33,961 nucleotides of DNA, taken from positions 1 through 33,961 of the forward strand of contig JAIPCE010000018.1 of NCBI GenBank assembly GCA_021738345.1. The letters run 5' to 3'. Both the position numbers and the translations under genes were made by a program. Source of the DNA: Rhodoferax sp. GTDB lineage: Bacteria > Pseudomonadota > Gammaproteobacteria > Burkholderiales > Burkholderiaceae_C. A model generated the notes under the pieces. The model did not search any database. It saw nothing but the letters and a program-made list of their open reading frames with translations, and was not told the DNA's origin. This document shows, one piece after another, positions 10,625 through 21,450 of this stretch (position 1 is the first letter of the stretch; each line of letters begins with the position of its first letter).

Positions 10625-12597
10625 TTTTTAACAGCATACGGTCGCGCATGTTAGTGGCGGCCTTGTTGCCAGTAACCCTGGTTGTTATTGTGCTGGTGGC
10701 AATCTTTTGGATGGGTCGGGCCGACGACGTGAGTGCTGCACACACTGAGCGCGGCAAATTGCTGCTGCGCCAGGTGACGATGGCCAGTGAGTTTGGACTC
10801 TTTTCTGGCGATGTTGCGGGACTGGAGGCGGTTGTCGTGGGCTTGGGTCGGGAGGAGAATGTCCTTGCGGCCGCGGTGTATGACGCCCAGGGCTTATTGT
10901 TGGCAAAGTTTGGCGCCATAGAATTTCGCTCCTACCATGAATTTACGCGCCCTGAGTCATTGAGTCGGCAGCGCGAACTGGGAAAGGACACGCATTTTTC
11001 GCCAATCTCGATCGTAGAGGCAGATATTGCAGACCCATTTTCTGCAAAGAAGGTGTTTGCATCAAAACCCATACTGGGATACGCAGTGGTGCAAATGGCA
11101 CGCGCGAGTTTGCTGGTGCGTCAGCGTGAGCTCTTGTTCCTGGCGGTGGGTGTGGGCGCGCTAGGGATTTTTGTGGGCGGCTTGCTGGGGATGCGCCTTG
11201 GTGAGGGGGTGGTGCGACCGATTCTCGATGTGTCTCGGGTGATTGAGCGGATCGGCAAAGGTGATTATGCGGCGCGCAGGGTCGCGCGGGCCGACGATCC
11301 CCTTTACCAACTTCAATGTGATGTGAACCATATGGCGGACCGCCTAGAGTCCGCACGTGACGAGCTGGAACAGCGTGTCGAGGCAGCGACCTGTGAGCTC
11401 AATCGAAAGAAAGACGAGGCTGAAGCCGCCAACTTGGCCAAATCTAGGTTTCTGGCAGCGGCCAGCCACGATTTGCGCCAGCCGATCCATGCGCTTGGAA
11501 TGTTTGTGTCGAGCTTGGGGCAATTGCCGCTGGACCCGGTTGCGCGGAAAATTGTGACAAATCTGGAGGCATCCACGCACGCGATGCAGGACTTGCTTGA
11601 CAGCTTATTGGATTTGTCCCGGCTTGAGGCGGGTGCAGTTCCGGTACAAATTTCAAGTTTCGATCTGCAATGGATATGGAATGCTCTTGAAAGCGCATTG
11701 GCCCCGACGGCGCGCGCAAAGGGCCTGCGCTTGCGTGTACGCCCTACTGAGGCGCGGGTTCTCACCGACATGACCCTAGTGCAGCGCATCGTGATGAATC
11801 TGGCCCATAACGCATTGCGCTATACCCTCTCCGGAACGGTGTTGATCGCCTGCCGGCCGGCGGCGAACCCCCAATTCGTGCGGATTGAAGTATGGGACAG
11901 TGGCATCGGAATATCGCCGGAACATCAGACTGAGATTTATAAGGAGTTTTATCAGGTGGGAAATCCCGCAAGGGATCGCAGCAAGGGCTTGGGATTGGGG
12001 CTCAACATCGTCGAACGAAGCGTACATTTGCTCGGCCTGACTCTCAATTTACGTTCTCAATTGCACTGCGGAACGCGATTTTCACTGCTGGTACCCCGAG
12101 CCGGCCCTGATACGCAACTGACCCCTGCAACAGTGGTGGATGCAATGGCGGACCTTCAAGGTGTCTGTGCGCTGGTGATAGAGGATGATTTGACCGCAAA
12201 TGAAGCACTCTGCGCGTTGTTGTCGTCCTGGGGTTGTTTGGCTTTGTCGGCGACAAATGGCATTACTGCGAAAGCCTTCTTGGACGATGGGCAATTGCCT
12301 GATGTAATCATCAGCGATTTTCGGCTGGGCGAGGGCGACAATGGCCTGGAGGTGATTGCCAAGCTAAGACTTGAGGTGGACCGGGCGATACCTGCGCTCT
12401 TGATGAGTGGAGATACTGACTCCGCTCTGATGCATGCTGTTCAGCAAGCCGAGCTCAGCCTGCTGCACAAACCGGTTCGCCCCGCCAAGTTGAGGAGCCT
12501 GCTGCGGCGGATTGTCACCACCGGATTGGTGGCTGTTCCCGATCTCGTTGAGCGCGGCGACCCCCTGGATAACGACCCCGTGGCGAGCCACTTGTAG
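10621..12597 (+). CDS. Hybrid sensor histidine kinase (TM sensor, HAMP, HisKA, HATPase_c, C-terminal receiver)
   Basis: H-box 'AAASHDLRQPIHALGMFV', N-box 'MNLAHNALRYT', G box 'GLGLGLNIVERSVHLLG', receiver 'CALVIEDD...DVIISDFRLGEGDNGLEV'. Confidence 0.94.
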   Translation: MIFNSIRSRMLVAALLPVTLVVIVLVAIFWMGRADDVSAAHTERGKLLLRQVTMASEFGLFSGDVAGLEAVVVGLGREENVLAAAVYDAQGLLLAKFGAIEFRSYHEFTRPESLSRQRELGKDTHFSPISIVEADIADPFSAKKVFASKPILGYAVVQMARASLLVRQRELLFLAVGVGALGIFVGGLLGMRLGEGVVRPILDVSRVIERIGKGDYAARRVARADDPLYQLQCDVNHMADRLESARDELEQRVEAATCELNRKKDEAEAANLAKSRFLAAASHDLRQPIHALGMFVSSLGQLPLDPVARKIVTNLEASTHAMQDLLDSLLDLSRLEAGAVPVQISSFDLQWIWNALESALAPTARAKGLRLRVRPTEARVLTDMTLVQRIVMNLAHNALRYTLSGTVLIACRPAANPQFVRIEVWDSGIGISPEHQTEIYKEFYQVGNPARDRSKGLGLGLNIVERSVHLLGLTLNLRSQLHCGTRFSLLVPRAGPDTQLTPATVVDAMADLQGVCALVIEDDLTANEALCALLSSWGCLALSATNGITAKAFLDDGQLPDVIISDFRLGEGDNGLEVIAKLRLEVDRAIPALLMSGDTDSALMHAVQQAELSLLHKPVRPAKLRSLLRRIVTTGLVAVPDLVERGDPLDNDPVASHL

Positions 12598-12644
12598 CCG
12601 GCTCCATACTGTGCGCTGTAGCCGTATGGCCTACGCAGCAAGAT

Positions 12645-13283
12645 TTACAGACTGGACGATGGGAGGAAACCTGCGCGTGCTGCGGCGACGACGGCCTGGG
12701 TCCTATTTTGGACTTCAAAATGCCTCAGTATCGCGGCGATATGGGTTTTGACAGTTTCTTGTGAAATGCCGATTGAGGCGCTGATTTCTGAATTGGATCG
12801 ACCATCGAGTAACAATTGCAAAACCGATTCCTGGCGCTGTGTCAAAACGGATGCGGGTTTCTCGGGGGTCTCACCCCCAGGGGAAGACAGGCTTCTAAGT
12901 TCTTGGGGTAAGTAGAGGCCTCCCGCAAGCACTTGCCGGACGGCAGCCACTAGTTCAGCACTGACGCTGGACTTGGTGGCAAAACCGCTGGCACCGGCCT
13001 GGAGGACCATACGCATCAACTCAAGGTCCGCGGTAGCGGACAGCATGAGAACCGGCAAATCAGGATGTCGCAAACCAAAAATCCGCAGCGCCTGTAGTCC
13101 GGTCATGTCTGGCAGGTGGTAATCCAGCAGCATCAGATCCAGATCCAGGTTTGCCCTGGCCAAATCGAAGGCTTGCGCACAGGTGCCAGCTTGTAGTACT
13201 TCGACCTCTTGCTCGATGCCTTGCAACACCTGGCATAGCCCCTCCCTAACTAGCGCATGGTCATCCACGACAAGTATTTTCAC
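12645..13283 (-). CDS. NarL/LuxR-type response regulator
   Basis: Receiver 'MKILVVDDHALVREGL...LMLLDYHLPDMTG' plus LuxR HTH 'LTQRQESVLQLLLDGRSNSEISASIGISQETVKTHIAAILRHF'. Confidence 0.95.
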   Translation of the reverse strand: MKILVVDDHALVREGLCQVLQGIEQEVEVLQAGTCAQAFDLARANLDLDLMLLDYHLPDMTGLQALRIFGLRHPDLPVLMLSATADLELMRMVLQAGASGFATKSSVSAELVAAVRQVLAGGLYLPQELRSLSSPGGETPEKPASVLTQRQESVLQLLLDGRSNSEISASIGISQETVKTHIAAILRHFEVQNRTQAVVAAARAGFLPSSSL

Positions 13284-13399
13284 GACCAGGTTCTTTTAAG
13301 CTAGAGGTTTTAACGGGACGCAGGCTTGACCCAACGGCTTCCTCCCGGGTCACTTGTCTTCAGTCGCTCAATGCGCCGGGTGACCCCACCAATCGACTC

Positions 13400-15469
13400 C
13401 TATGCGCCGTGGATCTTCATCATCAAGGGAACAATCAGCAAGGCGACGATGTTGATGATCTTGATCAGCGGATTGACCGCTGGGCCAGCCGTGTCCTTGT
13501 AGGGGTCGCCTACGGTATCGCCGGTCACTGCAGCCTTGTGCGTTTCAGAGCCCTTGCCACCGTGGTGGCCATCTTCAATGTATTTCTTGGCGTTGTCCCA
13601 GGCGCCACCACCGGTGCACATGGAAATTGCTACAAACAGGCCTGTGACAATCGTGCCCATGAGTAAGCCACCCAGTGCGGCTGGGCCCAATACCAGCCCC
13701 ACCAGAATCGGTACCACGACCGGCAGCAATGACGGAATCATCATTTCCTTGATCGCCGCAGTGGTCAACATGTCAACCGCAGTGTCGTATTCCGGCTTTG
13801 CCGTGCCTTCCATGATGCCTTTGATTTCCTTGAACTGGCGACGCACTTCCACCACGACGGATCCGGCAGCCCGGCCTACTGCCTCCATGGCCATGGCGCC
13901 AAACAGATAGGGAATCAGGCCGCCGATAAACAGCCCAATAATGACCATCGGGTTGCTTAGGTCAAAGGTGATGTGCCTTCCATAGGCTTCGAGTTTGTGG
14001 GTGTAGTCAGCAAACAGAACGAGTGCGGCAAGACCGGCAGAGCCAATGGCATAGCCCTTGGTCACTGCCTTGGTGGTGTTGCCCACAGCATCCAGCGGAT
14101 CGGTGATGTCGCGCACGCTGGCTGGCAGTTCGGACATTTCGGCAATGCCACCCGCGTTGTCGGTGATCGGGCCATACGCGTCCAATGCAACCACAATTCC
14201 GGCCATGCTCAACATGGAGGTCGCAGCAATCGCGATGCCATACAAGCCACCGAGGGAAAACGCAGTGTAAATCGCCATGCACACAAAAATCACCGGCCAG
14301 GCGGTCGAGCGCATGGAGACGCCCAAGCCCGCAATGATGTTGGTGCCGTGGCCCGTGGTGGACGCCTGGGCAATGTGTTGTACCGGTGCATACTGGGTTC
14401 CGGTGTAGTACTCGGTGATCCAGACCAGCGCGGCCGTCAGTATCAAGCCCACGGCGCATGCCCCAAACAGCTTCATCTGGCTACCGCTCGCGGCAATGGC
14501 GTTGTCGGGAATGAGCCAAACGGTCACGAAGTAAAAGGCAATCAGGGACAGGCCACCTGCAACGGCCAGACCTTTGTACAGTGCCGGCATGACATTTTTC
14601 ATGCCTGGCGATGCCTTGACAAAGAAACAGCCAATGATGGAGGCAATGATAGACACAGCGCCCAACGCGAGCGGATAAATGACGGCACTGGCACCGGCGC
14701 CGGTCACTAGTAGTGCGCCCAGTACCATCGTGGCGATGAGCGTCACCGCATACGTTTCAAACAGGTCTGCGGCCATGCCTGCGCAGTCGCCGACGTTGTC
14801 GCCCACGTTATCCGCAATCACCGCAGGGTTGCGTGGGTCGTCTTCGGGAATGCCGGCTTCAACCTTGCCGACCAGGTCAGCTCCTACGTCTGCACCCTTG
14901 GTGAAAATGCCGCCGCCGAGACGCGCAAAAATGGAAATCAGCGAGGATCCAAAGGCAAAGCCAATCAAGGGATTGAGCAATTGGGCCAGGTTTTTGTCGG
15001 GCGTCGCATTTCCATTGCCGGTCAGGAACCAGTAAAAACCGGTCACCCCCAACAACCCGAGGCCAACCACCAGCATGCCGGTGATGGCGCCGCCTCGAAA
15101 TGCAACATCCAGTGCCGGTCCAATCCCCTTGGTGGCAGCCTGGGCGGTGCGCACATTGGCCCGAACGGATACATTCATACCAATGAAGCCGCAGGCGCCC
15201 GAAAGGACGGCGCCAATCACGAAGCCCACTGCACTCAGGGAGTCCAGAAATACCGCGATCAGGATGGTGAGCACGGCGCCAACGATGGCAATGGTTTTGT
15301 ACTGGCGCGCCAGATACGCTGCCGCGCCGGTCTGAATTGCGGCTGCAATTTCTTGCATGCGCGCATTGCCCGCGTCTTGCGCGAGAATCCAACTGCGCGC
15401 CCAAATGCCGTATCCCACGGCAATCAAGCCACAGACTAGCGCAAGAATCAGCGCCGAGTTGCCCGTCAT
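13400..15469 (-). CDS. hppA: Membrane-bound H+-translocating pyrophosphatase, K+-independent type predicted
   Basis: Multi-TM protein with '[47 protein letters not shown]'. '[21 protein letters not shown]' carries the Lys typical of K+-independent H+-PPases. Confidence 0.95.
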   Translation of the reverse strand: MTGNSALILALVCGLIAVGYGIWARSWILAQDAGNARMQEIAAAIQTGAAAYLARQYKTIAIVGAVLTILIAVFLDSLSAVGFVIGAVLSGACGFIGMNVSVRANVRTAQAATKGIGPALDVAFRGGAITGMLVVGLGLLGVTGFYWFLTGNGNATPDKNLAQLLNPLIGFAFGSSLISIFARLGGGIFTKGADVGADLVGKVEAGIPEDDPRNPAVIADNVGDNVGDCAGMAADLFETYAVTLIATMVLGALLVTGAGASAVIYPLALGAVSIIASIIGCFFVKASPGMKNVMPALYKGLAVAGGLSLIAFYFVTVWLIPDNAIAASGSQMKLFGACAVGLILTAALVWITEYYTGTQYAPVQHIAQASTTGHGTNIIAGLGVSMRSTAWPVIFVCMAIYTAFSLGGLYGIAIAATSMLSMAGIVVALDAYGPITDNAGGIAEMSELPASVRDITDPLDAVGNTTKAVTKGYAIGSAGLAALVLFADYTHKLEAYGRHITFDLSNPMVIIGLFIGGLIPYLFGAMAMEAVGRAAGSVVVEVRRQFKEIKGIMEGTAKPEYDTAVDMLTTAAIKEMMIPSLLPVVVPILVGLVLGPAALGGLLMGTIVTGLFVAISMCTGGGAWDNAKKYIEDGHHGGKGSETHKAAVTGDTVGDPYKDTAGPAVNPLIKIINIVALLIVPLMMKIHGA

Positions 15470-15700
15470 AAAAATCTCCTTGAAGTGTTGTTTCGCGTGG
15501 GGGAGACCAACGCCTGCGTGGTCCCAGCTGCGTTGCTTCCTCGAGGCTCCTGTGCACCACGGTGCTGGAGACGATTGGCCAACCGCTCGGACTGTAACTT
15601 GAAAAAGGGTGTTATTGGCCCCGTTTGTATGATCTGTGTCAGTAAAATAAGGGTTAATCCGTAGTGGTATTCACAAAATTTGTTAATAAAGAGAGTTCAT

Positions 15701-16240
15701 ATGTCCCTAGACAACGTTACCCCTGGGAGCAAGGTTCCCGACGCATTCAACGTCATTATCGAAATTCCGATGAATGCGGATCCGGTGAAGTACGAAGTCG
15801 ACAAAGCCACGGGCGCAATTTTTGTCGATCGTTTCATGAGCACTGCCATGCACTACCCGACCAATTACGGGTATGTTCCCAAGACTATTTCAGGTGACGG
15901 AGACCCGGTGGATGTGCTGGTGATTACACCTGTGCCACTGATACCTGGGGTGGTCGTTCCATGTCGCGCGATTGGTATTTTGAAGATGGTCGATGAAGCG
16001 GGCGAGGACGGCAAGGTACTCGCGGTGCCGACGGACAAGATTCTGTCGCTCTACACCCGATGGAAGAAGCCCGAAGATCTGAGTCCCGCGCGTCTGAAAA
16101 CCATTGCCCATTTTTTTGAGCACTACAAAGATCTGGAAGAAGGCAAGTGGGTCAAGATTACCGGCTGGGAAGGACCCGAGTCGGCGCAGAAAGAGATCAT
16201 GGACGGAATCGCTTCCTACCAGAAGATGCAGTCCATCTGA
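15701..16240 (+). CDS. ppa: Soluble inorganic pyrophosphatase (family I)
   Basis: [38 protein letters not shown]...; signature '[10 protein letters not shown]'. Start ATG at 15701. Confidence 0.96.
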   Translation: MSLDNVTPGSKVPDAFNVIIEIPMNADPVKYEVDKATGAIFVDRFMSTAMHYPTNYGYVPKTISGDGDPVDVLVITPVPLIPGVVVPCRAIGILKMVDEAGEDGKVLAVPTDKILSLYTRWKKPEDLSPARLKTIAHFFEHYKDLEEGKWVKITGWEGPESAQKEIMDGIASYQKMQSI

Positions 16241-16247
16241 TAGCGGT

Positions 16248-16270
16248 AACGCCTTGAGCAATGGCGTTTT
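16248..16270 (+). terminator. Possible terminator after ppa
   Basis: AACGCC (16248-16253) / GGCGTT (16263-16268) stem followed by TT. The T tract is short. Confidence 0.35.
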
Positions 16271-16381
16271 GGGCCTGCACGCATAGGGAATGTCGCGCGC
16301 CGGTGATCGGGTTGGAGGGGTGCCACTGACGGGGGGTATGATTTCGACTGCAAAAATCCTGTGGTTTCAAGGACCAAGCCG

Positions 16382-16894
16382 ATGTCAACCTCTCATGCTG
16401 TATCAACTTCCTTTGCCCAACGCCCAGTCACGACCCAGATCGGTACAGACTCGGGGCAGTACCTGACTTTGCAACTGGGCGAAGAAGAGTATGCAATAGA
16501 CATTCTGGGCGTGCAGGAAATCCGGTCCTATGAACAGCCCATACAGATGGTGAACTCACCGTCTTTTATCAAAGGGGTGATCAATCTGCGTGGCGTGATT
16601 GTGCCCATTGTGGATTTGCGACTCAAGTTGAACTTGCCCGATGCCGATTACACCGATTTCACCGTGGTCATCATTTTGAACGTCCGGGGCAGTGTGGTGG
16701 GTGCTGTGGTGGACGCAGTGTCGGATGTGGTAGCACTGGATGCAAAAATGATTCGGGAGGCTCCGCAGTTCGATTCGGCGATTGAATCGCGCTTCATTGT
16801 CGGATTGGCCGACGTGAGTGAGCGGATGTTGATCGTCATTGATATGGAGGCCCTGCTGAGTCCTGCCGAAATGGGGATGTCCGCAGGACGCTGA
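16382..16894 (+). CDS. cheW: Chemotaxis adaptor protein CheW
   Basis: 'GQYLTLQLGEEEYAIDILGVQEIRSYEQPIQMVNSPSFIKGVINLRGVIVPIVDLRLKLN' is a typical CheW domain. Start ATG at 16382. Confidence 0.95.
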   Translation: MSTSHAVSTSFAQRPVTTQIGTDSGQYLTLQLGEEEYAIDILGVQEIRSYEQPIQMVNSPSFIKGVINLRGVIVPIVDLRLKLNLPDADYTDFTVVIILNVRGSVVGAVVDAVSDVVALDAKMIREAPQFDSAIESRFIVGLADVSERMLIVIDMEALLSPAEMGMSAGR

Positions 16895-16905
16895 GACGGC
16901 AGCAT

Positions 16906-18198
16906 TTATTCACGCTCCCGAAACGGGCTGCGCTGCATCAAATGGTCGAGATAATTGCCAATACCACGGTCTTCACGTTCCAGAAATCGTTCGACCGCCT
17001 CAGCGAATGCGGCGTGGGCCAGCCAATGACAACTGGTGGTTTTGACCGGTAGCAGGGCGCGGGCCATTTTGTGCTCGCCCTGTGCTCCGCCTTCAAATCG
17101 TTGATAGCCATGGGCAATGCACCATTCCAGCGGCTGGTAATAGCAGGCCTCAAAGTGCAGGCAATCGACACGTTCAAGAGCGCCCCAGTAGCGGCCGTAG
17201 GCAATTTTTGTGTCAGTGGAGGTGGCGTTGAGTTCGCCTGTCGAAGTGGACGCGCTGTCAATTGCAATCAGGCTGCTCGCAATCGGCTGAGCACCGCGCA
17301 TTGCCGTGAATAGCAGCCAATTCTCCGGCATGTTGTCAGCCATGCACTCAAAGAAATTGCGCGTCAAATACGGCGCATTGCCATGCTCGAGGTAAGTGCG
17401 CTCGTAGCAACGATAAAAGAAATCCCAGTCGCTGGATGCAATATCTTGGCCCGCAGCCCAGCGGAATGTGACGCCGGCCTCTTGTACCTTGCGTCGTTCC
17501 TGGCGAATTTTCTTCCGCTTTTCCTGGGTCAAAGAGCGTAGAAAATCGTCAAAATCCCGAAATTGCGTGGCTTGTCGGGTCTTTTTGGCACCCAAGTCCG
17601 TTGGGTTTGGTGCGCTTGCGTCATACGTCGTTGACACCGCCGCAAGCCCTGCTGCGCTTGGTGTGCCTTGATTCTCCCAGTGAAACTGCACGTTATGGCG
17701 CAATAATAGACCGGCTTCCCGGCACGCCGTTACATCTTGTTCCTGTAGGAACAGCAAGTGAAGCGACGACAACCCGCGTTGATCGCACCATTGCACCAGA
17801 GCCTTGACCAGCGCCGTGCGGGCAGCCGCGCTACGCGCCAACAATCGGCCGCCAGGCACCGGGGTGAACGGCACGGCAACCAGGGCTTTTGGGTAGTATG
17901 GAATGCCGTTTTGGGCATAGCTGTTGGCCCAGGACCAATCGAACACGTATTCGCCATAAGAGTGGCTCTTGATATAGAGGACGCAGGCGGCGCTGAGGCA
18001 TCCGTTTGCTTCGAGCGTGAAGAAGCGTGGTGACCAGCCGGTCTGTTCACAGGCGCTGCCACTCTCATGCAAGGCCAATAAGTAAGCGTGTCGCATGAAC
18101 GGACTGGGGTCGGGTTGGCTACGAAGCAGCGTGTCCCACGCCTCGGCATTGACCGCACGCGGTGAATTCAGGGCCCGAATGACATAATCAGCCGCCAT
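16906..18198 (-). CDS. GNAT-fold / COG3146 (DUF482)-like protein
   Basis: 'ESFSPFMRHAYLLALHESGSA'-like N-terminus (PDPSPFMRHAYLLALHESGSA) and C-terminal 'YQRFEGGAQGEHKMARALLPV...SCHWL', typical of this family. Confidence 0.85.
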   Translation of the reverse strand: MAADYVIRALNSPRAVNAEAWDTLLRSQPDPSPFMRHAYLLALHESGSACEQTGWSPRFFTLEANGCLSAACVLYIKSHSYGEYVFDWSWANSYAQNGIPYYPKALVAVPFTPVPGGRLLARSAAARTALVKALVQWCDQRGLSSLHLLFLQEQDVTACREAGLLLRHNVQFHWENQGTPSAAGLAAVSTTYDASAPNPTDLGAKKTRQATQFRDFDDFLRSLTQEKRKKIRQERRKVQEAGVTFRWAAGQDIASSDWDFFYRCYERTYLEHGNAPYLTRNFFECMADNMPENWLLFTAMRGAQPIASSLIAIDSASTSTGELNATSTDTKIAYGRYWGALERVDCLHFEACYYQPLEWCIAHGYQRFEGGAQGEHKMARALLPVKTTSCHWLAHAAFAEAVERFLEREDRGIGNYLDHLMQRSPFRERE

Positions 18199-18260
18199 AG
18201 CGCTCCTGACCCACCGGCTCGGTCTTGGTGGGAGTGCGATTAACTACACAATCCTGGTTC

Positions 18261-19937
18261 ATGACTTTCACTCTCTGTGTTGCACAACTCAATTTTGTCG
18301 TCGGTGACCTCGACGGCAATGCCAAAAAAATCATCGCAGCAACCCAGCAAGCCTATGCGGCCGGGGCCAGGCTGTTGTTAACGCCCGAACTGTCGATTTG
18401 TGGGTACGCTGCCGAAGACCTTTTCTTACGCCCTGCTTTTGTTCGCGCCTGCGATGATGCCGTGAAAACAGTGGCACAGGCGGTGGCCGGGTTAAAGGAC
18501 ATGACGGTGGTGGTAGGCCATCCAACGGGCGGCGACAGTCGGACCCGGTCGGTCGCGGTTCAAAGTCGGTTCAATACCGCGAGCGTGTTGCGGGAGGGGC
18601 AACTGGTTGCCAGTTATGCCAAGCAGGAATTGCCAAACTACCAGGTGTTTGATGAGCGACGCTACTTCACGCCCGGCGATGCGGTGTGTGTGTTTGAGGC
18701 CGGTGAACCGGGACGGCGGGTACGGGTGGGTCTGCTGATTTGTGAAGACGCCTGGTTTGTGCAACCCGCCCGGCTTGCACGGGCAGCGGGGGCCGAGCTG
18801 TTGGCGGTAATCAATGCCTCGCCGTTTCATCTGGGAAAAGGGGATGAGCGGGAGATCGCAATGCAAACGCGTGTGCGCGACTCAGGACTCGCCTTGGTCT
18901 ACGCGCATTTGGTGGGTGGCCAGGATGAAGTGGTGTTTGAGGGGCACTCTTTTGCACTGAACGTAGATGCGACACTTGCAGGTCGCGCCCCGAGCTTTCG
19001 CGAGGATCTGTTTTTTGTAAGCACAGCGTGTCAAGGTTCGCCATGGAAATGGTCCGGGGCGATCGAGCCGCCACGCACTCCGGAGCAAGATCTGTGGGAC
19101 GCGCTGGTGCTGGGTGTGCGGGATTATGTGGGTAAAAATGGCTTTCCGGGAGCAATTTTGGGCCTATCCGGGGGGATTGACTCGGCCCTGGTTCTGGCGA
19201 TTGCCGTCGATGCATTGGGCGCAGAGAAGGTGCGCGCAGTCATGATGCCATCCCCTTACACTGCCGATATCAGTTGGCTCGATGCCCGGGATATGGCGCA
19301 ACGCATGGGTGTGCGTTACGACGAGATTTCCATTGTCCCCGAGTTTGATGCCTTCAAATCTTCTCTTGCCCGAGAATTCGCGGGGCGTGCCGAGGATGCC
19401 ACCGAAGAAAATATTCAGGCCCGCATCCGTGGAACCTTGTTAATGGCCTTGAGCAACAAGTTGGGCAGCATCGTCCTGACCACGGGAAACAAGTCAGAAA
19501 TGGCGACCGGCTACTGCACGCTATATGGTGACATGGCAGGCGGTTTCGCGGTCATCAAGGACCTTGCCAAAACGCTGGTGTTCAAGATGGCTGCCTGGCG
19601 CAATGCAAACGACCCGTATGGCACCGGGGCCAATCCGATTCCCGAGCGCATCATCACCCGTGCCCCTAGTGCCGAACTGCGAGCCAACCAGACCGACCAG
19701 GACAGCCTGCCGCCCTACGAGGTACTCGATGCCATTGTTGACAGGTACATGGAGAATGACCAAAGCTTGGAATCCATCGTTGAGGCGGGTTTTAGCCGCA
19801 CGGATGTCGAAAAAGTGACGCGGCTCATCAAAATCAATGAATACAAACGCCGCCAGGCACCGGTGGGTATCCGGGTAACCCACCGCAGCTTTGGTAAAGA
19901 TTGGCGGTACCCGATCACCAACCGTTTCCGCGCCTGA
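18261..19937 (+). CDS. nadE: Glutamine-dependent NAD+ synthetase
   Basis: N-terminal nitrilase-type glutaminase domain ('LLICEDAWF') and C-terminal PP-loop 'GLSGGIDSALVLAIAVDALG'. Start ATG at 18261. Confidence 0.95.
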   Translation: MTFTLCVAQLNFVVGDLDGNAKKIIAATQQAYAAGARLLLTPELSICGYAAEDLFLRPAFVRACDDAVKTVAQAVAGLKDMTVVVGHPTGGDSRTRSVAVQSRFNTASVLREGQLVASYAKQELPNYQVFDERRYFTPGDAVCVFEAGEPGRRVRVGLLICEDAWFVQPARLARAAGAELLAVINASPFHLGKGDEREIAMQTRVRDSGLALVYAHLVGGQDEVVFEGHSFALNVDATLAGRAPSFREDLFFVSTACQGSPWKWSGAIEPPRTPEQDLWDALVLGVRDYVGKNGFPGAILGLSGGIDSALVLAIAVDALGAEKVRAVMMPSPYTADISWLDARDMAQRMGVRYDEISIVPEFDAFKSSLAREFAGRAEDATEENIQARIRGTLLMALSNKLGSIVLTTGNKSEMATGYCTLYGDMAGGFAVIKDLAKTLVFKMAAWRNANDPYGTGANPIPERIITRAPSAELRANQTDQDSLPPYEVLDAIVDRYMENDQSLESIVEAGFSRTDVEKVTRLIKINEYKRRQAPVGIRVTHRSFGKDWRYPITNRFRA

Positions 19938-20020
19938 CCAGCCAGGGACAGATCCAATTGGCCGAGGCAAACCAGACTGCAGACGCCGGCCAGCAAGGTG
20001 CAACAGAGCGCAAAGATTAG

Positions 20021-20368
<348 letters not shown>

Positions 20369-20407
20369 GGCACATCGTCCGCTGGCGCCTATTTGCCCCA
20401 ACCTGAA

Positions 20408-20443
20408 ACATTAGCGTTTGCTGTGGCCGCTCTAATGTAAAAA
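20408..20443. terminator. Possible bidirectional terminator between convergent glnB and LOG gene
   Basis: ACATTAG (20408-20414) and CTAATGT (20432-20438) pair; followed by AAAAAT on + strand. Confidence 0.4.
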
Positions 20444-21031
20444 TCAGATGAGATTCAGGGGCGGCGCGATGTGTGATGGGACGGAGCGACACAGTATCGG
20501 CAAAAGGTCCAGAGCGGTCTCAGCCGATACCACCAGGTTCTGTTGCGCTTCGTTTAAAAAGCCGTGCTGTACCGACGCATTCAAAAAATCCAGTAGTCCC
20601 TGGTAATAGCCTCGGCAATTCAAAATCCCGATCGGCTTGTCATGGTATCCCAGTTGACGCCAGGTCCATACTTCAAATAGTTCTTCAAAGGTTCCTATGC
20701 CACCGGGAAGCGCCAGAAAAGCGTCTGCGCGTTCGGCCATCAAACGTTTACGTTCGTGCATCGTTTCGACAATATGCAGCTCGGTGCAACCGCGATGGGC
20801 GAGTTCACGCTCCACGAGCGAAGTGGGAATGACCCCCACGACCCGACCGCCGGCCCGCAAGGTCGCATCTGCTACCACGCCCATCAGTCCGCCCCGACCC
20901 CCACCATAGACCAATTGCCCGCCATTTTTGGCAATCCAATGGCCCACCTCGGCGGCGGCCTGGGCAAACGCTGGATCAGTTCCAGGGCGTGAGCCACAGT
21001 AAACACACAGTGAAAATTTGACTTGGGTCAT
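20444..21031 (-). CDS. LOG-family protein (TIGR00730-type; putative cytokinin riboside 5'-monophosphate phosphoribohydrolase)
   Basis: 'LCVYCGSRPG', 'GGGRGGLMG', and 'PGGIGTFEELFEVWTWRQLG' (PGGxGTxxE motif). Confidence 0.93.
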   Translation of the reverse strand: MTQVKFSLCVYCGSRPGTDPAFAQAAAEVGHWIAKNGGQLVYGGGRGGLMGVVADATLRAGGRVVGVIPTSLVERELAHRGCTELHIVETMHERKRLMAERADAFLALPGGIGTFEELFEVWTWRQLGYHDKPIGILNCRGYYQGLLDFLNASVQHGFLNEAQQNLVVSAETALDLLPILCRSVPSHIAPPLNLI

Positions 21032-21429
21032 AAGAAGCGCTGGTAAACGGCTGCGGTCCAGGTACCAATGCAGAGCAACAAACTCAGTAGTACGGCAGCG
21101 CTGCCCAGGTCCTTGGCACGTTTGGACAAGTCATGCCACTCTGGGCCAATGCGGTCGATGGTTGACTCTATTGCTGTGTTGAGCAGCTCGACCACCAACA
21201 CCAGCACCACGGTGGCGACCAGCATCGCGGCTTCCAGCCAATGGTTTGCCAGCAAAAGGGCCAGCGGTAGCATGAGCAGGGCGGCCAAAGCTTCTTGCCG
21301 GAATGCAGTCTCTGACCAGCCGAGACGCAAACCGCTAAAAGAATATCCGGTTGCGTGCCAGATTCGGTTCAAACCTCGGCGCTCCTTTTGCGGGTTTGCA
21401 GAGGGAGTTTCTGTGGCATCAGAATGCAT
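21028..21429 (-). CDS. dgkA: Diacylglycerol kinase
   Basis: 'EALAALLMLPLALLLANHWLEAAMLVATVVLVLVVELLNTAIESTIDRIGPEWHDLSKRAKDLGSAAVLLSL'. Stop overlaps the next gene's ATG. Confidence 0.93.
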   Translation of the reverse strand: MHSDATETPSANPQKERRGLNRIWHATGYSFSGLRLGWSETAFRQEALAALLMLPLALLLANHWLEAAMLVATVVLVLVVELLNTAIESTIDRIGPEWHDLSKRAKDLGSAAVLLSLLLCIGTWTAAVYQRFL

Positions 21430-21450
21430 CGGTGGTGGCGGTCCAAAAAT

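Noticed and set aside
12598-12644. Terminator between the convergent kinase and LuxR genes
   Set aside because: CCATAC/GTATGG can pair with a 14-nt loop, but there is no T tract and the stem is weak.
13973-14710. 245-aa plus-strand ORF within hppA
   Set aside because: Antisense shadow of the conserved hppA sequence; His/Gly/Asn-rich, with no recognisable domain.
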